Origin: Breviolum minutum Mf 1.05b.01
Lineage: Eukaryota; Sar; Dinophyceae; Suessiales; Symbiodiniaceae
NCBI GenBank assembly: GCA_000507305.1
Contig: DF240132.1
Location: 1-64,000 of the forward strand
Reading direction: 5' to 3'
Length of the DNA: 64,000 nt
The notes under the pieces were generated by a model. The model was given only the letters and a program-made list of their open reading frames with translations. It did not search any database and was not told the origin of the DNA. Positions within the stretch are counted from its first letter, which is position 1. Each line of letters opens with the position of its first letter. Both the position numbers and the translations under genes were made by a program. Shown one piece after another: positions 24,401-34,371 of the stretch.

Positions 24401-27400
24401 AAGTAAAGGAAAGGATCATGTTACATGTTCCCCAAAAATGAAATTCAGATTGACAAAAGAAGCTTAGCAAATGAATCTTCAGCAACAAATGGCAAAAACA
24501 AAATGTTTGGATGTATGTCTATTTTGAGGTGACGAAATTGACATAAAGGGATTTCACCCAGAATCATGGGCACCTTGACAACTTATGGCTTTCGTTTTGC
24601 GGGAGCTGTGAGTCTTTGCAGCCATATTGGATGACTCCGGATACAACTCTCGTGGAGATACTGCTAAGTGGCAAATTTCCCTACAGGATGCCAGTTAGCA
24701 CCAGGATTGGATGTCTCAGGAGGTTCTCAATGTACCCCTTACTTACAAGTGGACTATACATATTATACTCCCCTTACTGACCATTTAAGCTAACTTCCAA
24801 ATCCCAGCAAGGTTTACTTCTGTAATAGATTTCTGGTAAGAAATCCCAAACTAAACGCCTTCACTAATTCAGCCATAGATCCGGAATTCTGGAGGAGTTT
24901 TTGTTTTCACCAACTTCGACAGTTTCAACCCACATACATAATAGATATCCCCAACTCCCAAACTCAACTCCTTTGGTTCGGAGGTGACCTGTACAAGTAG
25001 GCCAACTGTCTTCCATATTTGTCCACTGGTTCCACGTCCAGCTCCACCCGCACTTTAGTTCCAGGAGGTAACCTTAGGATTCGAAGATTTCTGGGAGACG
25101 TTTCTTCCTGGGATTTTTGGGATGGAACATGCCACGGAAAAATCAGAGACAAACACATACGACGTTGATGGTTGAAGATCGAAATCCGGTAAACTCACCC
25201 GTTAAGGACAAAGTCGTTGATCTGCCGTTATGTATTATACGAGGTTTTAGCATGTTTTAGCACTATCCATGGTGGTGATCGCCGGATGTCTGAACCATCA
25301 ACACTACCAATTTCGTGTTGCCAAGTTGTTTCCTAAAATTTTGTGATTCCAACATCTTTGCTCCCATTGTTCTGTCCGTGTACGTGTTGGCGTGGCCAGG
25401 GTTGGCCAACAAAATTGAGATCTATGTGCCTTAGAAATGACAAACTATATGTCATTTTTTTCTGGAAGCGCAACCAAAAAAACAAAAAAACATATCATTT
25501 CTCTTGAAGCACCAAAAAAAACAACCAAAAAACATGTCATTTTTCATGACTGCACATGACTGCACCCATAAAAAGAACAACACATCCAAAAAACATGTCA
25601 TTCGTTTCCCTGTCTCTCCCTCCCAAAAAAAGACATTCCCCCTCTCCAGCAAAAATCACCAGCGCCGGTGAGTGGCAAACTCTTTGTCAAGGCTGATGCT
25701 TCAGGCCCATAGCAGTCTGGTGGTGCCCCCTCTTTCTGCCTGTCTCGAAGGGGTGAGTGGCAGCCGGCATGGCATTGAGAGTGGCCCAAGGGTGGCGGGG
25801 CATAAAGATGAAAAAGACAAAAGAGATGAGATCTAGTTGCTGAGGGATCGGGGCGAAAATAAAAGATATTTGAAACCACCACCTACTTGTGGATGTGTTG
25901 TTTCTTGCCATCTATTTCAATGAGATATACTTCCCCCCAAAAAAATAACAGCTCGCCCCTCAGAAATGATGGGCGGAAGTTGAAATTGCACTGGTAAGCT
26001 GGTGTCTTTCTTTTGGTGATATGTTATATATTTTTTTGGAGGTTATATATTTGGGCAAGCTGCTATAAATAAAACATGTGATTTTGGAGGGGTTCCTTTC
26101 CTAAGCCACCTTCTTGGGGTGAATGGAGCTGAGGTCGCTATAGTTTTTGCTCAGATAATTATGATGGTACCCCAAGTGGTCATAGAAGATATCCGCCCAA
26201 ATAAGGATAAACTGTACATAACCTGCAAGGTTTACACTATGGTGTTTGTGAAAACCACTATTTTGGGCATACAGGTCACAAATCTATAAATTCTATAAAT
26301 ATGTCGTCTATACAGATGTCATGAAGAAGACGAAAACCATATTAAGTTTATGATTTGAATACCATCCACAAAGCTAAGAAAGGACTCAAAATCACCTTAA
26401 ACAAACAACAAGTCCAAGCATAGGCATCTCCTCTTTTCTTAAAGCAAGCATTTGCAAGAAGAGCTTGGGGAAAGTTGTGTCCGAAACTAGTTCGATTACT
26501 CAATCACTCCCTTCTTACATGCACCCCTGATAACTGACAGCTGGAACCCAAAAATGAAGGTTTTGAAGATGATTTTCCTTTTCAAACATGTGATTTTCAG
26601 GGCCCATGTTAATTTTCCAGAATGTAACAATTGCTGACATAGCAGGAACTTGACACAATAAGAGCCGACCGCCCCCAAAAACGAAGGTGTGACGAAAACA
26701 GATCTGGGCCATTTAGAATCATTAATGCTTAAACAATCCCAAACGGGAGATCTTGTCTCTCTAGGTCGGCGTTTTATTTGGCTATAATTTTGTCCAAAGA
26801 GATTGAATGTTTCTGATTACAATATATCCTTTGTCCAGGCAGGGCATAAGTGACCAATGGCGGTATCACATCTACATCTCTTTTCACGGGAAAAGTGACC
26901 ACATTACCTAAGTCTTAATGCCAATCTTCTCCGCTTTGCATTATCCAACCCTCGGCCCGTATCCCAGCGTCCGGCGGACGCGGACGCCTGGGTGCCACGG
27001 TCTCGGGCGTGTTGACGCCGATGAAACGGCAGCGACCGGCATAGCGAAGGTTCACCTGGGGTTGTGGGACCCCGGGACCCAAATGACCTATATATATATA
27101 TATACTATATATATATGGCTTATAAATGGGGGAGATCCTAACTACTTACTAACTGGGATGATCCTCCAAGTACCTCAGGGCATCCCCAAATGATTGACGG
27201 AATTCCTAAAAATTCCAACTGTAGGTTGGGGGGTTTCTTGGGTATGTTCCATGGGTTTGTTGGAAACTTCTCACAGATTTGAGAAGATTTCCAGCCATGG
27301 GAAGCCAAAGGTATATACCCCTCTCAAAGCCACGTAAAACCCCAAGAAATAAGGCCTTCTTAAAGGGTATGAAGCCATGATCGTCCCTTAACAATCCGCT

Positions 27401-30400
27401 ATTTCCTGGGGTTTTAGGTGGCATTGCGGGGTGGTCGGTAGGGCCCTTAGATTCCCATGATCCAGCTTTGCGTTGCAATGGTTGGTGGGTTTACTCTGGC
27501 TGAAGGGGCTCAATCGGAGGAAAACGATATACGATGCTTCGAACCCAAAAATACGGACCCACCTTAACCACCAAATGCTTCTTTGACAAATAATTGATCA
27601 CAGTTGAATACGCGTGGTACATGTACACCTTGAAAAAAGATCCCGGCTTAGCAAAAAGTCTAACGCTTCAGATGCTTACCCTTATTGGATCATATCACCT
27701 CAAAATTCCAAGTAAACTCAACTGACTCAACTGGCTGCAGGGTCTAGAGGATTCGCTGGGGAAGGTTGAAAACCAAATGAATATTAGAAATAAGGGTTTG
27801 ATGATACTGTTGATGGAAGAAATCCTGCACCAATTCATACGGTAGATTTTCCCATTATTTACAAAATTTTATACATCGCACATGGTGCAGGATTTCTTCC
27901 GTCAACAGTATGGTTTCAGAAGAAATGTTTGATAAGGCCTTATTTAGGGAAACCAATGGTTGGTAAACTCTTCATAAGGCCTTATTTTTTTGGGGGGGTC
28001 CGTGAGGAGGGTGCAGGTTGAGTGGCCATGAATTAAGCAAATCCCTGTTTCTTCTTTTCTACTCTTCGGTTGATCCTTACGCTGGCTTGCACGAATCCTT
28101 ATGTAAATGGGCAATACAAATTTGCTTGTTTGATGCTTGGAGATGACCCTCTTAAATGGCACTTTTCAGTCCTCATTTTCTCAATGGTAAAAAAGGATCC
28201 AACAATCAATCGTGTGAAAACAGATCCAAGATTGAGTTTTCTTCAGAAAACATTGATGCCGAAAAAACGTTCATGAAAACAATGCCCGTTATGCCATCCA
28301 TGGCGTTTTTTTCAATAAACCGATCAGTTCAGGATCCACATGCATCACCCTAAAACCCACGGATCCCGAAAGTTTTTAAACCTGCAGTAGGATGTATACA
28401 TCCTGTTTTCGTCTTTGCAGGTTAGTTTTTCAAATCCCTTGGAATATGGCCGTTTTTACATCATTTTCGTGACCAAATTGGCCAGAAATGGACCAGGTCA
28501 TCGTCAATTTCAAGAGGATTGCCTATCGCCAAGATACCGTGTCTCCATCGATGACTTTCACAACCTCATCCTCCTGCATCAACGGAGTCAAAACCAGTGA
28601 GTTTGCAGCTGTTCATGGATGATTGGAAGACTTCAAAATGGGATCCTCCAAATGCTTCTTCTGTACGCAATATCAACATGTTCTATATATCCATATCTAT
28701 CTCAATACCGTGGTATTGTGATTTTTTGGTGAAATTCACTTTGGTATCGATTGTGGAACGCGTGACTCTGGCTCTGATGTCGCTCCAACAAATACAAATT
28801 GTTTGATCGTTTGGCACGCCCCAAACCCCAAGCCCCAACGCATCCAAACCCTTCAACACATCAAACCCCAAACCCTATATATACGCCCTAACGGCCTTAC
28901 GGCACCATAACCCTAATACCCAAACCCTAGCACGTCACATGTCAATCCCAAAACCTTACGCATTAACCCACCCAAAGCCCCAAACCAAGGGCTCAACCCC
29001 CAGCGCGTCAAACCCCGAACCCTAGCCTCAAATACCAGCAACATCCTTAACATCCGCACATGGATGCTTGGATGCATTGAACTCACAAACTCTTGCAATT
29101 TGTGACATTTATTTGGCTGCCATTGGCCTGGCACATGCACTTCTCGATCCTCTGGTCAGCGCCAGAAAACTTCCTGTCCACGCTCATGATATCATGACCA
29201 CACGCACCGTCACAACCCATTCCCCAGCAGCGTGTACCACGATCTGCCGCGTTCCAAACGCTGAGCCACCATTCGGCATCAACGTAACCCTCGTCGCCGG
29301 GCTCCTCGTTCAACGCCTTCTTCGGTCGCCTGCGTAACTTTTTCTATCGTAGTGCATCCTTCTTGTGACTGCCTTCATTCGACTTTCTGTATCTGTTTTT
29401 GTTCTGCATGTCCTTTCATCGTGCCTTACAGAACGGAAGAGTTCGTGGAGTGTAGCCCATCAAAAATGGATGCAACGCTTCCAGGTGCGCTTCCGTTCTT
29501 TCCATTCCACCTGAACGTGTCACAAACCTAGCATTGGCCCTTGCAGTCGACAAAGTTTTCTGTCCACATGATACCGAAGGCAGACTTATGAACAATCTCT
29601 GCGAACGTCTGTCTCTGCCTTTTTGATCTGGAATCAGTACCATGTGTATTGTTTCATACCCTCATGGTTTGACCGTTGCGTTTCACGCCGATGGCCATCC
29701 AAAAGTTCTGATCTAAGAAGTCTTTAATCAAAGCTCTATACTCACAACCCGACTTTCCGCATGCCCGGTTGAAGATGACCAAGATCCATAAGACCAAGCC
29801 TAGTGCCACAAAGAACTGACCCTATAACCATGAGAGGCGGGGCTTGGCCGAGGATGTCTGCGAGGGGAGGCCCTGAGAGCCAAGGGCCGACCAGCAGGGT
29901 GGAACACGGCCTTTGGGCGGCGGTGCTCAACAGGCCCCTCCTTGCGCCTGGCGCCTTTAGCCAGACTTGTTGCAATGCCTCTTCATGGTTCAGCAGTGCC
30001 CGACCAAACCTCAATGCATTTCACAGGCCCACCCTTTGTTTATTGCTAGCGATAATGATACGAAGACCTTATGCATTTCCTGGTTTGAACCATGCTTTTT
30101 CCACACTGTTCCCGCCATTTTGAATTTTGAATGCTGCTTTGGTTCAATTTCCAAAGTGTTTTCGTTTGTGCTTGTGATGCCAAGACACACAAGGGAAAAG
30201 ATTCGTTCCGTCTCCGATGTGTGTGCTCGTGCCCGTGCCAGCAAAGCGACTGTTGTCCGGTCACAGCACCAATGAACCGAACCATGCTTCGTCAATGCAA
30301 AGCTCGACTCAGCCCACACAACCTGAGTACGCCCTCATCCGGCTACTTATCTGCCATGAAACTTTTGCCCATCTCATACCATTACCTCTGCCTTGTCTCA

Positions 30401-33400
30401 TTCGTACCTACTGAGTCGTTCTATCTATACATCCTTTCAGCTTTTCCTGATGCTTCCAGTCATGAAATCTCATAGTGCACAAACAAACACTTCTAGCACA
30501 GGCCAAGATTTTAAATCTCAACGTTGAACTGGGGAACTCGGCATCACATGGTTTCTAAAATACCAGGAAGGAACACCAGGTCGTGTACTCGTTCGTGAGC
30601 ATCACGGTCGGCAGTCCGTGTTGAAAGCAATGTGAGTATGCCCCATTTCTCGCGCACACATCGAAAGAGCCCGTTCCGTGCCTTTCTTCTGCTCTCATTG
30701 TCGGTGTTCGAGAATGCACCGAAAAGATCCACATCATCCAGGAGCAGAAATTCGAAGGCCTGGGCCTGGTCCGCTGGAAATTCGACGTGTCTCAATTGAA
30801 CTGCATCGTGTCCTCCTACAGGATCACGCACCAAGAGACCTGGATATCGATCCTTTGGCGGTGCTTTGATGTGACATCTCACATACCTAGCACATGCACA
30901 CCGGCGTAGCAGACACGCGCGCAAAGCAAGTATAAGAAATTAAAACATTTTTCGCACTCTATGAGTGGCGATGGGACGTTGTTGAAGGTGCTGATGTCAT
31001 ACATGCCCTTGTTCGGGCTCACGCGTCTGCTGATGGCACACCTGAACAAACAGAAGACGCTTTGGCGCAACCAAAACAATAGAGACAAAGGATGAACGAT
31101 CCTTGCTGCAACAATGCACAGAACCTGACAATGCAGCTCGTGTCAATGATCATCATAAAAAAGAAAACAAGAAAGCACTGTCAGATACCTGGTCATTTTT
31201 TCCCTTGTACATCTTTGGGAACCTGATGCCGGCAGTCTTTTGTGAGTGCAGAGAAGGCGACACAAGGCTGGGATCTTGGCTGTCACGCCATCCTCACTGA
31301 CAGCCCCCAAACCTTCGGGGACCAAATCCTCCATCCCCAGCAGCCAGCTCCACCTCGTCAAACTCCATAAACTGCCCGGCACCGGACCGCAGATTCTCAC
31401 ATTCCCTCTCAATGCCAATCACTTGAAGCTTGCGGTGGGCATTGTTTTGCCAAATGCCGAAGGCTCTGAAATGCGCCTCTGGTTGCATGGACTTGAAGCA
31501 GCCGGTGATTCTGGTGCTCCATGGGTTGTCGTGCGCGTGACAACTGTAGCCGGCATGCTGGTTACCCGCCTGCTTGGTTGACTACTGTTACCCTTGACAG
31601 TGGGTTTTTGTTCAATTTTCCCTCGTAAAATGCACACCCTCCAAGTTATACAATTAGATATATTAGATAATGTACAATTGCATATTCTTGACCAAGTTTT
31701 TGCTCCCCCCAACGACTAGATTCGACTGAAATAATTACCATCAACAAATCCTCCCTAAAAATATGGGTTTTCCCATGGGTTGAGACCGGGGCTTGTCCAC
31801 TGCGTGTCAGGATCAGGTTTCGTTTCGGTGGATAGACCTCCAGTCCGAAAATGTGGTCAGGATACTAGTTACTAGTACCACCGGGATTGTGAAACATCTT
31901 TAGGAGGGAATCCTTCAAAGCCTTCATTTGCCACTATTGTTGGTGTTTACTGTCAATGCAGGTCAGGTAAATAAATATACCATCCACATACTCTGCGAAA
32001 GTCACAGCACAAGCCCCTCAAGATAGGCCAAAATTGTCCCAAAAAGAAAGGATCGTCTCCAGACCACCACTTTTTTCCGAAATGGTTGAAGACTGGGTCC
32101 AAACACCAGTCCCACTGGTTCACAGTGGAGTCCATGAAGGTCAATTTTTAGGTCCGGGATGCGAAAATAGTGATGATACAGTGATGATTATTTTTCCACT
32201 GTGAGGGGTTAGGCAAGCCCCAAAATCAAGATGTGTAAAGCTAAACATTTCACTTTCCTGTGGTGAAACACCGCTGTTTAAAAACAAATGAATCACAAAG
32301 CGAAATGAATGTAGCTATGTTGGGCTTCTCATGTGATTCTTGACACCCTATGGTACTCGCAGTATGTTATCAAAAATGCTTGCTTCAACATGGGCATCAT
32401 TGACTACGCGACTACAAAGATCTTGAGGAATGAACCAACATAATTACATACATTTCCGTGATACAGAATGTTTCTTCCTCAAACCTCAAGTAACAACTAT
32501 AGGGTCCCGCTGTAACAGTAGATGATGAAGATTGATGAAGTTTAAAAACGGATTCCCTTATATAAAAATGAAATTAGATTATTTACTCCCTGTTACAGGG
32601 TTTTGGGCAGTCCCCAATGTATCTGCATATTATATTCAAAAAAGTGGTTGCTTCCCAACATGTTGTGCACACACTTAACATCACTTAACCATTAACCATC
32701 CACGCCCATTGCTGGCAACGCTCCTGTGGTGGTGGACCGCTGGCTGCCAACACACGGTGTGTTTTTTGGCTGGCAAAGACCAAGCCCACCAAACCAGCCT
32801 TGCGCTGTAGATGGATGGATGGATGTGGACCATATGTGGCAGGGTCTAATAAACCCCTACTATTGGGTTCATGACCATCCCCTACCACAGGGAACCAACG
32901 GGAGTTTGGACCCCAGTGATATATATGCTGCCACGTCACCCTGTCCCCCGCCCCCTGTGGATGGGTCATGGTCCCCCCCCCGTGGTTGTGTAGTAGTAGT
33001 AGTAGTAGTAGTAGTAATAATAATAGTAGTAGTAGTCGTAGNCTTTAGCAAAACTTTCGCCAAACTTTCGCGAAAAATCCCCCAATAGTTTTTACAAAAT
33101 GATACATATATACAAAATAAACACTAAGTACAAATATCTACAATGCAATTTAGACATATGTACATGAACTTTCGCCAAAACTTTAGCCAGAAAAAAAAAT
33201 ACTTTCGCCATTTCAGAAAAAAACTTTAGCCGAGACTGTTAATTGCATACCCAAAGGCTTACGCAAAGGAAACCCCTTTCACGGACCTTTTGCTCAACTC
33301 TCATGTGTGTATATTTCGAGTATTGCACATATAGTATGCACAAATGAAAAGAATCCGAAAGGAATCTACACACAATTGAAAGCAAACAAACATACGACGT

Positions 33401-34290
33401 CTTGGTTCAAACACTGATCTTCATGAATATTCTATTCTTTGGGTGTATCCTTGTCCCTCCAAGACTGGAAGATGCAAATCAAGAACAAGCCCTCATTAAG
33501 AAACGAACAGATCGTTATTGGACTGTGGGTGGGACAGGCGTTTGAATAGTTATTGACCATAGGTCCGGCCTTCTGAAAAACAAGGCCCTGGAATGATAGG
33601 TCACAAGGATGAGAGGAGAAGGCTGTTCCAGTCTTATCCTTCTCAGAAGAAGAAATCACCATTGGTGATTTCAGAAACACAGACCTTCCAAAGTGGATCA
33701 CACATACAGATCGAATATATCCTGAATATAAAACAGGCCAATACAAATCACCCACAAACCAAAACCAAAACATCAAAACAATAATCCCTACAAAAATTCG
33801 CCTGACCCCCCCAAACAAAATCATCTGTTTCTCGCAGGCTCACAGGCACCAATAAATTATCTCAAGACACAAGCAAACGTCGTCCCAAGGATACATCTGT
33901 ACCCTTCACCTTAATAGCAAACAACAAACCGCCAAGGAACCTATGGTTGTTAGCTTCATTTCGTGGTTGCTCACCGCCTTATGGTTGGGTCGTTTTTGTT
34001 TAGACAATTTTTGGGCAACACAAATTACTGCCCGAGTACTTAGCTTCCTCAAGTGTTGCTAAAACTGGTACCCATGTAAATTGCATTTTAAAATAACATA
34101 TGTAAGCAACACGACAACTATACCTCTCCCTGTTTTACATTCATACATGAGTTTCCTCACAATTGAACACCTTTGATGACTGGAGAGTATGTATACCCCA
34201 GCAGCTTGAAGATCTTGAACTTTGAAACTTATGTTTGGAAGTTTGCAAAGGAAATTTCCTCTTGTTAGGGGTCCAATGTTCAGCTTCCAT
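21462..34290 (-). CDS. Staphylococcal-nuclease-like (SNase / thermonuclease family) protein
   Basis: Ten exons join in frame: 34290-34171 (ATG), 32804-32697, 28573-28538, 27055-26969, 25735-25677, 25072-24989, 23955-23892, 23134-23084 and 21602-21462 (TAG) are nine clear pieces; the boundary after 26969 is the least certain. They total 750 nt, 249 residues. After about 75 variable residues comes the SNase fold in order: EDEVVKVIDGDT, RCRFIGVNTPETV, YGPEASALTKS, LLPPGTKVRVELD, VDKYGRQLAYLY, LFLNAELVKQGAA, PPRYTHQRKALF and KDAKATGKGLWGAC. The catalytic Arg of RFIGVNTPE, the Glu of that motif and the Arg of KYGR are present. The Asp normally before TPE is Asn. GC donors follow exons 26969 and 25677. 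The second intron (32696-28574, 4.1 kb) holds the island described separately. Family members cleave DNA or RNA with calcium. No clear signal peptide is visible. Confidence 0.87.
23205..23280. repeat. Short MITE-like element, CAGGGGCGAACTGTTAAAC family
   Basis: It carries GATTGGAAGACGACATGGTC and TTTTCAGGGGCGAACTGTTA. The same block recurs, longer and in opposite orientations, at 56150-56265 and 57185-57302. It lies in the SNase intron between exons 23892 and 23134. Confidence 0.55.
27290..27455. repeat. Palindromic element with AATAAGGCCTT core
   Basis: The halves AAACCCCAAGAAATAAGGCC and TATTTCCTGGGGTTTTAGG are inverted. A related element at 40262-40393 ends in GGGTACCC repeats, and others lie near 37610-37680 and 41640-41760. 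It lies in an SNase intron. Confidence 0.5.
27805..27910. repeat. MITE, CTGTTGATGG family, best-preserved copy
   Basis: A 106-bp element with 28-bp terminal inverted repeats differing at one base. Left end TACTGTTGATGGAAGAAATC; the right end is the complement of TACTGTTGACGGAAGAAATC. The middle is AT-rich with no reading frame, so it would need a transposase supplied elsewhere. It lies in the SNase intron between 28538 and 27055. Confidence 0.85.
28805..29035. repeat. Degenerate telomere-like repeats (AAACCC / CCCTAA type)
   Basis: Over about 230 bp the motifs CCAAACCCTA, CAAACCCC and ATAACCCTAA recur at short, irregular intervals. The unit resembles the TTTAGGG telomere repeat of plants and many algae, including dinoflagellates, read on the complementary strand. 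No perfect tandem run remains. It forms the left flank of the island in the SNase intron. Confidence 0.6.
30544..30924 (-). CDS. Intact 126-codon frame nested in the SNase intron, unknown function
   Basis: This frame is open from an ATG to TGA, unusually long for this locus. It reads like protein: RDPVGGHDAVQLRHVEFPAD, then FEFLLLDDVDLFGAFSNTD, then RKARNGLFRCVREKWGILTL. The first 15 or so codons are Cys/Arg-rich and may be upstream of a true acceptor near 30905 (GCTAG|GTATG). A GT at the end (AACCAT|GTGATG) could be a donor. I do not recognise the family. It could be an exon of a nested minus-strand gene or of a decayed mobile element. Confidence 0.4.
   Translation of the reverse strand: MRACLLRRCACARYVRCHIKAPPKDRYPGLLVRDPVGGHDAVQLRHVEFPADQAQAFEFLLLDDVDLFGAFSNTDNESRRKARNGLFRCVREKWGILTLLSTRTADRDAHERVHDLVFLPGILETM
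32988..33041. repeat. GTA trinucleotide microsatellite followed by an ambiguous base
   Basis: About 54 bp of GTA with some AATA interruptions, directly before the single N at 33042. After the N, the motif AACTTTCGCC and variants (AACTTTAGCC) recur at 33050-33080, 33168-33190 and 33200-33235. The N marks an uncertain call or join at the repeat. It lies in the first SNase intron. Confidence 0.8.
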
Positions 34291-34371
34291 GTTCGTTCTT
34301 GGTGAATTCTCTTCACATTTTTCCAAGATTTGGTTGACGTTCTTCTCAGATTTTTCCAAGCAACCTCCATA

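Larger units (their letters stand above)
28800..31590. other. Compositional island inside the second SNase intron
   Basis: This 2.8-kb stretch has more C and G than its surroundings and lacks the MITE families found on both sides. It begins with degenerate telomere-like repeats and then has open frames on both strands. Minus-strand pieces look protein-like: 30924-30544, a stretch at 31060-30960 containing RRVSPNKGMYDISTFNNVP, and one at 31490-31330 containing RKLQVIGIERECENLRSG. A plus-strand frame ending at 31581 is also plausible. I cannot assign a family or find clear terminal repeats. It may be an inserted element, a nested gene or a captured segment. Confidence 0.5.

Noticed and set aside
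24964-25158. The 64-codon minus frame taken as one complete small gene
   Set aside because: Only its middle, 25072-24989, is coding, as an exon of the SNase gene; the rest is intron.
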